From the NCBI GenBank assembly GCA_003526525.1, contig DPVV01000229.1, positions 1 to 11,633 of the forward strand: a stretch of DNA of 11,633 bases. The letters are read 5' to 3'. The notes under the pieces were generated by a model. The model worked only from the letters and a program-made list of their open reading frames with translations, did not search any database and was not told the DNA's origin. Each line of letters starts with the position of its first letter. The stretch's first letter is position 1. Position numbers and translations under genes: made by a program. Of the stretch, positions 1 through 6,613 are shown piece by piece. The DNA comes from Lachnoclostridium phytofermentans. Lineage in GTDB: Bacteria > Bacillota > Clostridia > Lachnospirales > Lachnospiraceae.

Positions 1-1
1 C

Positions 2-730
2 TGTTAAAAATAGACCTTTCGCTTCTATGGTCTCGCCAGCTTTTTCCCTGTCTTTGCTCTCTAAAATTCTTTTCAATTCTATTGGTTCAATTTTTGATAA
101 ACCTACCTCAAGTAAAGTTCCAACCATAATTCGTACCATGTGTGGCCAAAAATCATCACCATGAACTGTAATTACGATTTCTTTCTCATCTCCATAGATT
201 TCTAAGGAATAGATTTCTCTCTCTGTAGATTTTTTCATTCTTTTATTATCAGAAAAAGCTTTAAAATCATGCTTCCCAATTAGAAATTTGGCTGCTTCCT
301 TCATCTTAGCAATATCAGGACGTTTAAAGCAATAATAATTATATTTGCGTTCAAATACGGAAGGTACTTCTCCAATGGATATCTTATATTCATATTCAAA
401 GGATGCTGCGTTAAAGCTTGCATGAAATCTCTCTGGTACCTCTAATGCCTCTAAAACAGCAATATCTCTTGGTAAAAATCGATTCAGATATTGCTTAATT
501 TCATAAACTTTTAGGTTGGAATTTGTCGTAAAGTTAGCAACCTGTTTGTAAGCATGTACCCCTGCCTCGGTTCTAGCTGCTCCGATTACCGTGGCGGTTT
601 CATTCTCCATCTTATTTAAGACATCTTCTATCTTTTCCTGGATCGTTACAGACTTCTGATTTCCAGCTTGTTTTTGCCAACCATCATATCGAGATCCGTC
701 GTATTCTATTATTAATTGAATATTTCTCAT
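2..730 (-). CDS. truA: TruA-like tRNA pseudouridine synthase (C-terminus cut by window edge), catalytic Asp replaced by Glu
   Basis: An open frame of 243 codons runs leftward from ATG 730-728 off the left edge. TruA enzymes convert uridines at tRNA positions 38-40 to pseudouridine in the cytoplasm. Family marks seen are YDGSRYDGWQKQ near residues 10-21, ARTEAGVHA at 52-60, FHASFN near 110-115, FWPHMVRIMVGTLLEVG near 200 and a final GLFLT typical of the last strand, so only about ten residues should be missing. The start has GAGG six bases upstream. The canonical motif is GRTDAGVHA, whose Asp is the catalytic residue; here codon 566-568 is GAG, giving Glu55, and the preceding Gly is Ala. The Arg/Tyr pattern after FHA is also altered (AASFEYEY). 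This suggests a divergent paralogue, with a canonical truA elsewhere in the genome. The family is sure; activity is doubtful. The gene symbol is by homology only. Confidence 0.88.
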   Translation of the reverse strand, partial: MRNIQLIIEYDGSRYDGWQKQAGNQKSVTIQEKIEDVLNKMENETATVIGAARTEAGVHAYKQVANFTTNSNLKVYEIKQYLNRFLPRDIAVLEALEVPERFHASFNAASFEYEYKISIGEVPSVFERKYNYYCFKRPDIAKMKEAAKFLIGKHDFKAFSDNKRMKKSTEREIYSLEIYGDEKEIVITVHGDDFWPHMVRIMVGTLLEVGLSKIEPIELKRILESKDREKAGETIEAKGLFLT

Positions 731-736
731 ACTATT

Positions 737-801
737 CCTCATTTCTACTGTCTTTTATTTTCTACTGCTTTTTATTTCTACTAACTTTTTATTTCTACTG
801 C
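737..801 (-). repeat. four tandem 16-17 bp repeats forming the truA-like leader and RBS
   Basis: Read on the minus strand, four abutting units (801-786, 785-769, 768-753, 752-737) share the pattern G(C/A/TT)AGTAGAAATAAAAA. The last unit has diverged to end in ATGAGG, which supplies the Shine-Dalgarno sequence of the downstream truA-like gene. Units differ by one to four bases. It is a short direct tandem array, not a dyad. Confidence 0.8.
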
Positions 802-928
802 CTTCACAAACCATTTTGATGACATTAACAATAGAGGAAGACACATAACGAGGTACTTTACCTCTTTTATTTTTTCTAACCTGTTCTTCATTCTATCTCT
901 AGGATTCACCAAATGAGTATGAAATATC

Positions 929-948
929 AAGTTTAGGTGAGTAAACTT
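929..948. promoter_or_regulatory. operator-like palindrome GTTTA/TAAAC (distal)
   Basis: Perfect 7-bp arms AAGTTTA and TAAACTT around a 6-bp centre (GGTGAG). The arms share GTTTA...TAAAC with the palindrome at 1174-1191. No regulator is identified; it may instead be a chance AT-rich dyad. Confidence 0.3.
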
Positions 949-1054
949 AACCAATTTCTAGTACTATTGTATCATATTTCATTTCGCTTTCAAAGTAATT
1001 TTAGTGTGATTCTAAGATATCATTTCCGAAGTTTCTATTACTATGATGATAGAA

Positions 1055-1060
1055 TATAAT
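1055..1060 (+). promoter_or_regulatory. candidate -10 box for the ECF S-component gene
   Basis: A perfect TATAAT occurs at 1055-1060. The hexamer 17 bp upstream (TTTCTA, 1032-1037) is a poor -35. If used, transcription would start near 1067 and give a ~160-nt leader carrying the hairpin at 1109-1136 and the palindrome at 1174-1191. TATAAT occurs by chance in such AT-rich DNA, so this is tentative. Confidence 0.3.
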
Positions 1061-1173
1061 TTCACTTATTTATCAATTAATAATTATCTGGTATGGTTAA
1101 AAACATTCAAACTGGACATTTTCATACGACCAGTTTAGTGATAACATACGTCTAAGCTGATCAGAACTAATGA

Positions 1174-1191
1174 ATGGTTTAAGTAAACCAT
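1174..1191. promoter_or_regulatory. operator-like palindrome upstream of the ECF S-component gene
   Basis: Perfect 8-bp arms ATGGTTTA and TAAACCAT are separated by AG, ending 34 bp before the ATG at 1226. The position and symmetry fit a repressor operator or a short mRNA hairpin close to the RBS. The binding factor is unknown. Confidence 0.4.
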
Positions 1192-1225
1192 ATAGAAAAT
1201 AAATAATATAATAGGAGTGATATAT

Positions 1226-2089
1226 ATGAACTCTATAAAAACAATGAATCAAAATAATATGGAATCCAATTTAAGTCAAAGCAAACCTATTACATTAATC
1301 ATAGGAGCTATCCTAACCATTGCATCCGTTGTAGCAATTATCTACGGATATTTTTCAAAAGAAACCACTGAAGTAAGCCAGGCCGATAAATTATTAATCT
1401 TCGGATTAATTGCCTTACTTTTTGGAATCGTCATTCTTGTAAATGGTGTCATTCAATTAAGAAAGCCAGCCATCAAGGCCACGAAATCATCAATGAATGT
1501 TATTACCCTTGCCCAAGCTGCCCTTTTTGCTGCATTAGCTTATATCGGGTTTAGCTACTTCCGTATCGATATACCAGTAGGTCCTGGAAGTACTGCATTT
1601 CATTTTGGTAATACTTTTGTTGTTGTAGCAGCTCTTTTACTCGGTGGCTCCTGGGGCGGTCTTGCTGGTGCAGTCGGACTATCTCTTGCTGATTTAATGA
1701 GTGGTAAATATTTTACCGTAGCACCTCAGACATTTTTCTTAAAACTATGTATCGGATTGATTACTGGCTTTGTTGCTCATCAGATTTTTCATATCAGTAC
1801 CTTAAACAAAAAGTCAAAGATTTTAACAGCTTCCATCGTAGCTTCTGTTGCGGGATTAGGCTTTAACGTAATCGCTGACCCTGTCGTTGGTTACTTTTAT
1901 AAAAAAATCATCCTTGGAGTGCAAGGTGACTTAGCCATTAACTGGGCTAAGATAACTGCAGTAACAACCTTTGTCAATGCTGTAACTTCAGCAATTATGG
2001 CAGTACTTCTTTATAATGCTCTACGTCCCGCTTTAATTAGTGCTCATATGTTTCTTAGAAAAGAACCAAAAGAGGTAGGAAAAAAGTAA
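1226..2089 (+). CDS. ECF transporter S component (substrate-binding membrane subunit), substrate unknown
   Basis: A 287-aa membrane protein. S components bind a vitamin or related micronutrient and use a shared EcfA/EcfA'/EcfT energising module, which is not in this window, so this looks like a solitary group II S component. The core starts near residue 93 with AQAALFAALAYIGFSYF, then RIDIPVG...FHFGNT, an Ala/Leu/Gly-rich helix (VVVAALLLGGSWGGLAGA) and LADLMSGKYF followed by TFFLK, an arrangement typical of S components. Two extra hydrophobic segments (about 21-43 and 56-78) precede the core, giving about eight membrane spans instead of the usual six. The start is ATG 1226, with AGGAG at 1213-1217 eight bases upstream; an in-frame GTG at 1217 overlaps that site and is less likely. 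The substrate cannot be assigned from sequence or context. The gene ends in a tandem duplication that includes its stop codon. Confidence 0.82.
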   Translation: MNSIKTMNQNNMESNLSQSKPITLIIGAILTIASVVAIIYGYFSKETTEVSQADKLLIFGLIALLFGIVILVNGVIQLRKPAIKATKSSMNVITLAQAALFAALAYIGFSYFRIDIPVGPGSTAFHFGNTFVVVAALLLGGSWGGLAGAVGLSLADLMSGKYFTVAPQTFFLKLCIGLITGFVAHQIFHISTLNKKSKILTASIVASVAGLGFNVIADPVVGYFYKKIILGVQGDLAINWAKITAVTTFVNAVTSAIMAVLLYNALRPALISAHMFLRKEPKEVGKK

Positions 2090-2151
2090 GAGATTGCTAA
2101 ACTGAATTAAAGCAGAAAAGTAAGAGATTGCTAAATTGAATCAAAAAGCAG
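2082..2151 (+). repeat. 34-36 bp tandem duplication spanning the ECF gene stop codon
   Basis: Copy 1 (2082-2115) and copy 2 (2116-2151) both begin AAAAGTAAGAGATTGCTAAA (copy 2 identical over these 20 bases) and end AAAGCAG. They differ by substitutions and two inserted bases in the second half. Copy 1 contains the last codon and TAA stop (2087-2089). Copy 2 is untranslated and runs into the terminator. Confidence 0.85.
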
Positions 2152-2195
2152 GCACCTTTAGGAAACTAATTTCCTAGAGATGCCTGTTTCTTTTT
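2143..2195. terminator. bidirectional Rho-independent terminator between convergent genes
   Basis: Outer stem CAGGCA/TGCCTG (2149-2154 and 2181-2186) and inner stem TAGGAAA/TTTCCTA around loop CTAA form a nearly continuous hairpin. It is followed by TTTCTTTTT on the plus strand and preceded by AAAAAG, which gives a T-run on the minus strand. It serves the ECF gene (plus) and the small acidic gene (minus). Confidence 0.9.
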
Positions 2196-2209
2196 ATACA
2201 AAACTAAGT

Positions 2210-2524
2210 TTATTCCAGCTGTAACTTCGCAAAGATTACCTCAAATAAATTATACTTTTCTTTAAAATCATCTTCTGGAAGCAATGTTCTTTGTCCTGCA
2301 TACTCCACTAATAAGCTGGTATATGCCACGAATGTAATATGCTGACGTAATAAATCAACACGTTCCATTTCATTATATTTCTTTACAACACTCCAATTTG
2401 TAGTTGTAATCTCATAAACGTCCTCATCTTCCATTGAATTAAGGATCTCAATAATTGCTTCATATTTTTGTGCAACAAATAATTCGCGTAAATCCATATC
2501 TCTGTTTTGTAATTCTTCGTTCAT
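2210..2524 (-). CDS. small acidic protein of unknown function, downstream of recJ
   Basis: A 104-aa protein that I do not recognise. It is clearly acidic (about 22 Asp/Glu against 11 Lys/Arg), has no Cys, no signal peptide and no membrane segment, and looks mainly helical. The stretch around residues 14-35 (ELFVAQKYEAIIEILNSMED) resembles a single TPR-like helix pair, but no repeat follows. The start ATG at 2524-2522 has GAGG (2534-2531) six bases upstream, so it is probably translated. It begins 84 bp after the recJ stop on the same strand with no terminator-like hairpin between, so co-transcription with recJ is likely. It ends just before the bidirectional terminator. No function should be read from the recJ link alone. 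Confidence 0.7.
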   Translation of the reverse strand: MNEELQNRDMDLRELFVAQKYEAIIEILNSMEDEDVYEITTTNWSVVKKYNEMERVDLLRQHITFVAYTSLLVEYAGQRTLLPEDDFKEKYNLFEVIFAKLQLE

Positions 2525-2608
2525 ACGTTACCTCATTCCTGTATATGTTTGCTGTATTCAAAGCTTGTTTCATATTTCAAACAGACTTATGTTTTTATAT
2601 AGATACTT

Positions 2609-4390
2609 TTACCTTCTTTTGATTCGGCAATAATTTTGAATAATCACTTGTACGGTACGATTCCCCATATACTCATTGAGTGTAGGATAATACGTAAATG
2701 CTAAGTCTACCTCATTATATTGCCCAAGATACATCTTTCTTACTTCTTCTTTTCCATATTCCGCTTCGACAAACTCATTGAATTCTGTAATATCTCCAAA
2801 ATACAAGGCATCCATCGCAAAACCTTCGGAATTGATGATATTAAGTTTTAACACATTCTGATTCTTTCCTAAAATACGAGCTTGGCGTATCTTAAAGTGC
2901 TGTTCTGCAAACACCGGTTTATTATTTCCCTTTCCAAATGGTTCAAGCTTCTCTAACTCCTCTAAAAATGCTTCATTTAGATAACCAATCGGAAGTGGAA
3001 CATCGATTCGAACAATAGGAATCAAGTCTTCTTCAGAAAGGATCGTATTATGGTTTAACCTATCTCTTAAAGTTTCTAGATTTTCTGCTTTTAACGAAAG
3101 CCCTGCTGCCATCGGATGACCACCAAACTTTGTCAATAAGTCCTTACACTTTAATAACTCTTCAAACATGTTGTAACTTTCAATGGAACGACCAGAGCCT
3201 TTCACACCTTGCTCTACATCAACAAAAACAAGTGCTGGTTTGTTATAACGCTCTCTCAGACGTCCAGCAATAATTCCAACCAAGCTTTCATGAGTATCTC
3301 TTAGCTTCACAACTAAAACTTTATCATGAATCAAATCTGAAGTTTCAATTCGTTCAATCGCCTGTTCTACACCTTGTAACGTCATATCCTTACGGCTGTC
3401 ATTTAATTTCTTTAAGGAGACTGCTAATTGCTTTGCTTCTTCTGTTGTTTTGGCATCCAATAAATCAAGAGCCACAGCAACCGTATCAAGTCTTCCAGCC
3501 GCATTAAAACATGGTCCAATCACAAATCCTATATGATAAGCACTAATTCGCTTTTGTTCTAAACCACACTCTTCAATAAGAGCTCGTATTCCTAAATTTT
3601 TTGACTGACTTAATAAGTTCAGTCCATGTTTTACAATCAACCGATTTTCTGAAACCAAATCCATTACGTCAGCAACTGTTGCTATAGCAATAAACTCTAA
3701 TAATTCATAAAGTTCCTCTTTTGGTACTTTGAAATGCTCATACAAAACTTCGATTAACTTATATACAACACCAGCACCACATAATCCCTTAAAAGGATAC
3801 GTACAATCCTCTTGCTTAGGATTTACCACAACATCGGCATTCGGGAGTAAAAATGTTCTATTACCATTCTCATCCTCTTCAAAAGCAACTTCATGGTGAT
3901 CGGTTACCACGACCGTCATCCCTAGCTCTTTGGCATAATCAATTGCGTCAAAAGCAGCAATCCCGTTATCACAAGTTATGATAAGTCGACTACCTGCTTC
4001 GTAGCTTTCGCGGACGATACGCCTATTTAAGCCATAGCCTTCAGAAATTCGATCAGGTGCATAGACAACTACTCGCCCACCAAGCCTTTTTAGGGCAGTA
4101 GATAAGCTGTGCCCAGATAAGATTCCATCATTATCAAAATCCGTACCTATAGCAATTAACTGATTTTCTTCAATCGCTGTTATAATAAGGTTGCATGCTT
4201 GTTCCATTCCCTTCATCATAAGCCCTGAATACATCTCAGTTAAATCACAAGATAGGTAACGCTCTATATCGTCCTCTTTAGAAAGACCACGATTCACAAT
4301 AATACGTGCCAAAACCGGACTGATAGCAAGACGATTTGCCAATGTCTCAAAATCAGCACGCTTTGCCTCTAACATCCACTTTTCTTTCAT
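2609..4390 (-). CDS. recJ: single-stranded-DNA-specific exonuclease RecJ (divergent form)
   Basis: A 593-aa DHH/DHHA1 phosphoesterase. RecJ degrades single-stranded DNA 5' to 3' in recombination and repair, using two metal ions in the cytoplasm. Motifs in order, numbered from this start: TDFDNDG (83-89, family form GDYDxDG), TCDNG (139-143), TDHHE (163-167), GLCGAGVVYKL (202-212), ATVADVMDL (237-245), FNAAGRL (295-301), GSGRSI (398-403) and GGHPMAAGL (423-431), then a C-terminal OB-like region. All metal-binding Asp/His positions are present and the length is normal, so it should be active. Thr in place of the first motif's Gly suggests a diverged clade or a second RecJ. Start: ATG 4390 has GGAG six bases upstream; an in-frame ATG at 4402 lacks a site and overlaps that Shine-Dalgarno. 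It lies 84 bp upstream of the small acidic gene. Confidence 0.92.
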   Translation of the reverse strand: MKEKWMLEAKRADFETLANRLAISPVLARIIVNRGLSKEDDIERYLSCDLTEMYSGLMMKGMEQACNLIITAIEENQLIAIGTDFDNDGILSGHSLSTALKRLGGRVVVYAPDRISEGYGLNRRIVRESYEAGSRLIITCDNGIAAFDAIDYAKELGMTVVVTDHHEVAFEEDENGNRTFLLPNADVVVNPKQEDCTYPFKGLCGAGVVYKLIEVLYEHFKVPKEELYELLEFIAIATVADVMDLVSENRLIVKHGLNLLSQSKNLGIRALIEECGLEQKRISAYHIGFVIGPCFNAAGRLDTVAVALDLLDAKTTEEAKQLAVSLKKLNDSRKDMTLQGVEQAIERIETSDLIHDKVLVVKLRDTHESLVGIIAGRLRERYNKPALVFVDVEQGVKGSGRSIESYNMFEELLKCKDLLTKFGGHPMAAGLSLKAENLETLRDRLNHNTILSEEDLIPIVRIDVPLPIGYLNEAFLEELEKLEPFGKGNNKPVFAEQHFKIRQARILGKNQNVLKLNIINSEGFAMDALYFGDITEFNEFVEAEYGKEEVRKMYLGQYNEVDLAFTYYPTLNEYMGNRTVQVIIQNYCRIKRR

Positions 4391-4416
4391 TTTTCTCTCC
4401 ATTCATTATAGCTTAA

Positions 4417-4450
4417 ACAAGAAAATCACACTTCGCGAACTTTTCCTTGT
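4417..4450 (+). repeat. dispersed palindromic repeat, copy A (recJ leader)
   Basis: Form: ACAAGAAAA-TCACA-CTTCGCGAAC-TTTTCCTTGT. Arms ACAAG-AAAA and TTTTCCTTGT pair with one bulge around the palindrome TTCGCGAA. It matches copy B (10905-10939, opposite strand) closely and copy C (11592-11627) more loosely. Similarity continues a few bases past the right arm (TATAAAT here, GATGAAT in B, CATGAA in C). It lies 26 bp upstream of the preferred recJ start. Confidence 0.75.
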
Positions 4451-4490
4451 TATAAATATCCCATAAGAAGTTCTTTTCGTTAGATTCGAT

Positions 4491-4512
4491 GGTGCGAAAA
4501 TCGCACCTTTTT
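4491..4512 (+). terminator. terminator-shaped hairpin within the recJ leader region
   Basis: GGTGCGA-AAA-TCGCACC is a perfect 7-bp stem with a 3-nt loop, followed by TTTTT on the plus strand. No plus-strand gene ends here, so a terminator role on that strand is unexplained. In the predicted recJ transcript the same hairpin sits about 100 nt before the start codon without a U-tract after it, and could be a leader structure. Confidence 0.5.
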
Positions 4513-4542
4513 CGGAAGTAAAAAACAAACTTCTGATAAGCT

Positions 4543-4571
4543 ATCATATCAAAACATGTCTGATTTTGCAA
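4543..4571 (-). promoter_or_regulatory. predicted sigma-A promoter for recJ
   Basis: On the minus strand: -35 TTGCAA (4571-4566), a 17-bp spacer and -10 TATGAT (4548-4543) preceded by TGA, an extended -10. Predicted transcription starts near 4536, leaving a ~146-nt leader containing the 4491-4507 hairpin and repeat copy A. It lies just downstream of the GH43 terminator, as expected for a new unit. Confidence 0.65.
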
Positions 4572-4581
4572 GATTTATACG

Positions 4582-4621
4582 AAAAGAGGCACCCGCAATT
4601 AGTAAGTTCTGCGAATGCCTC
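4582..4621 (-). terminator. Rho-independent terminator of the GH43 gene
   Basis: On the minus strand, GAGGCA-TT-CGCA ... TGCG-GG-TGCCTC forms a hairpin (outer arms 4616-4621 and 4586-4591, inner arms 4610-4613 and 4594-4597), followed by TTTTCG. It sits ~30 bp after the GH43 stop. Confidence 0.75.
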
Positions 4622-4653
4622 GTCCTTATGAAAAATTATTATCTTAAAGATTC

Positions 4654-6564
4654 CTATCGATCCATGCCTTGATACACAATGTCTTTAAATTCACCAGTTA
4701 AGGAGGAGTTCTCACCAGCATGAGCATACATGCCTACCATTGCACCGGTAAAGCGTTTTCCACGCTTGATACCTTCATCACATAGATAATAAACTCTATC
4801 AAGCTGACCAAGGGAGCTCCAATTAGCTTCCTCTTTCTCTACTAAGTTCTGATAATAAAAGCTCCTCTTAAGCCCTTCTGTCACAATACGAAGACGGTAC
4901 TCTCCTTTTGTAACCTTAGTTGATAGGCTTATCTTCGTCTCCTCATCAATGTGTTCCACCACCTGTAAGAATAGACCTTCTTTCGTTTCAAAAAGACCGA
5001 ATTTAAGATACGTATTTTCATCATAATAACAGGTTAAACCATAGTCCTGTCCGATGTTAAGGCTAACATCACCTACTGTTACTTCAAAAGTAAAATGAAA
5101 GTCTTGTTGTCTACGTAGTAAGATATTTCTAGACTCTGTAGTATCTAAATCTTTTTTACTTCCCTGTATTTTTAAGTATCCATTACCAAATGTGTACGCA
5201 TCCTTCTCTGGTACACGTGGAGATACCCATAAACTGCTTAAAATGCCATTTTCAAAATCATCCGATTCCGGTTCAGGAATATATGGTGTTAGATTAGGCA
5301 GCTTTTGCAATACACTTGGTCCCTCCAAATTATTCACAATTGGCCAACCATCTGCTGTCCAAGTGATTGGATCGAGCGCGGTTTCACGTCCAAGTAAGCT
5401 ATATTCACCGTCTAACTGTCTACCACATAAGTAAACCATATACCACTCGCCATTCGGAGTTTTCACAGGTTTTCCATGACCACAACGCTGAATTGCTCCC
5501 TTTTCATCCTGCTGTCTCATAATCGGATTGTATGGGCATGGAGTGTATACGCCAAATAGTTCTTTGGATCTGGAGGCGGAGATACGATGACCTGGACCGG
5601 TTCCACCTTCTGCCTGAAAGAGGTAATACCAACCATCTTTTTTAAGTAAATGAGATCCTTCCGGCGCTCTCTTTTGATGTCCATAATACAAAAGGGTGGC
5701 TTCGGAAAGCTGTTTCTTTCCATCTTTACTTATCTCAAAAATTCTTGCTCCACGATTTAATAACATATAGCGTCTTCCATCGTCTTCTGTAAAGAAGGAT
5801 GGATCAATACCATCTTCATCAAGAAACACTGGTTCACAATATGGACCTTCCGGTTTATCCGAAGAAACAACCATTTGTTTTCGATAGACAGTTCCAGTAT
5901 CATTTAAACGATAGGTTGCGGTAATATAGTATTTTCCTTCATAATAAGTAATGTCTGGTGCCCAATATCCACGTCCACCTTCTAGTTCATCTAAGTACGC
6001 CCACTCTGGGTTTGTAATTGCATGTCCAATTACTTTCCAATGAATTAAGTCCTTAGAATGAGAAATTGGAATACAAGGGAAGAATATAAAGGAGGAGTTA
6101 ACCATATAAAAGTCATCTCCTACACAAATTATCGATGGATCAGGATGCATACCAGTACGAATTGGGTTATGGTACATCTGTTCATATGGTGTTCCACATA
6201 CTTCTTCAAAGAAGGAAAGAATTTCTCTATTTTTATTTTTGTATGCTATTTCATATGGGGTTACTAGATTGATATCTCCAGAAACCGGTGACATTCCTAC
6301 TCTTTCTACTAGGTAGCGAACAACCGATATGTTACCTGATTCAACTCCATAATGAAGTACGTTTCTGTTTAATTCATCCGTTTCATTAAAACTTGCTCTG
6401 GAATATTCTACAATATACCGTACTATTTCTAAATCTCCTAGAGAGGCAGCCAAAAATGGTAACCATACTCCTCCAGTTCTATCCTCAATTGAATTTGGAT
6501 CCTTTACTAACAGATCCTTCACAATATCTAAATCTTTGTTTAATATTGCCTCGCGTAATGTCAT
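4654..6564 (-). CDS. ankyrin-repeat / GH43 glycoside hydrolase fusion (beta-xylosidase/alpha-L-arabinofuranosidase type)
   Basis: A 636-aa protein with three parts. Residues ~1-122 form about four ankyrin-type helix pairs: REAILNKDLDIVKDLL, FLAASLGDLEIVRYIVE, VLHYGVESGNISVVRYLVE and TPYEIAYKNKNREILSF. Residues ~130-430 are a GH43 five-bladed propeller with all three acidic residues in context: Asp142 (HPDPS, base), Asp254 (GIDPS, pKa modulator) and Glu302 (APEGSH, acid). The tail (~435-630) resembles the concanavalin-like C-terminal domain of GH43 xylosidases. GH43 enzymes of this layout remove beta-xylose or alpha-L-arabinose; the exact sugar cannot be read here. There is no signal peptide, so it is probably cytoplasmic. 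Start: ATG 6564 has AAGGAG seven bases upstream; an in-frame TTG at 6582 is less likely. It is divergent from the GH95 gene. The ankyrin fusion is unusual for this family; its binding partner is unknown. Confidence 0.9.
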   Translation of the reverse strand: MTLREAILNKDLDIVKDLLVKDPNSIEDRTGGVWLPFLAASLGDLEIVRYIVEYSRASFNETDELNRNVLHYGVESGNISVVRYLVERVGMSPVSGDINLVTPYEIAYKNKNREILSFFEEVCGTPYEQMYHNPIRTGMHPDPSIICVGDDFYMVNSSFIFFPCIPISHSKDLIHWKVIGHAITNPEWAYLDELEGGRGYWAPDITYYEGKYYITATYRLNDTGTVYRKQMVVSSDKPEGPYCEPVFLDEDGIDPSFFTEDDGRRYMLLNRGARIFEISKDGKKQLSEATLLYYGHQKRAPEGSHLLKKDGWYYLFQAEGGTGPGHRISASRSKELFGVYTPCPYNPIMRQQDEKGAIQRCGHGKPVKTPNGEWYMVYLCGRQLDGEYSLLGRETALDPITWTADGWPIVNNLEGPSVLQKLPNLTPYIPEPESDDFENGILSSLWVSPRVPEKDAYTFGNGYLKIQGSKKDLDTTESRNILLRRQQDFHFTFEVTVGDVSLNIGQDYGLTCYYDENTYLKFGLFETKEGLFLQVVEHIDEETKISLSTKVTKGEYRLRIVTEGLKRSFYYQNLVEKEEANWSSLGQLDRVYYLCDEGIKRGKRFTGAMVGMYAHAGENSSLTGEFKDIVYQGMDR

Positions 6565-6613
6565 TCTTCTACTCCTTAGCAACGTATTTGCTTTGCTGTC
6601 GTTCCTTTTAGTT

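Larger units (their letters stand above)
802..1225. other. noncoding divergent intergenic region with several inverted repeats
   Basis: No credible ORF is present on either strand. Inverted repeats are: GAGGTA-ctt-TACCTC (850-864, followed by a T-rich run on the plus strand), AAGTTTA-6 nt-TAAACTT (929-948), AAACTGG-14 nt-CCAGTTT (1109-1136), CTGATCAG (around 1158-1165) and ATGGTTTA-AG-TAAACCAT (1174-1191). I recognise no thiamine, riboflavin, cobalamin, biotin, folate or preQ1 control element. Promoters for both flanking genes must lie here. Confidence 0.6.

Noticed and set aside
737..801. CRISPR array
   Set aside because: Units are 16-17 bp and abut each other with no unique spacers; no cas gene is nearby.
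850..874. GAGGTA-ctt-TACCTC hairpin followed by a T-rich run as a terminator
   Set aside because: The stem is only 6 bp and no plus-strand gene lies upstream to be terminated; kept only as an inverted repeat.
1067..1225. Known vitamin riboswitch in the ECF gene leader
   Set aside because: I checked by eye for TPP, FMN, cobalamin, THF and preQ1 hallmarks and found none; only simple hairpins are present.
4405..4410. TATAAT immediately upstream of the recJ start as its -10 box
   Set aside because: Transcription would begin around 4398, cutting off the Shine-Dalgarno; no good -35 is present, and the promoter at 4543-4571 is better.
5192..5434. Plus-strand 80-codon ORF inside the GH43 gene
   Set aside because: It is a shadow frame antisense to a well-supported enzyme, with no RBS and no recognisable protein.
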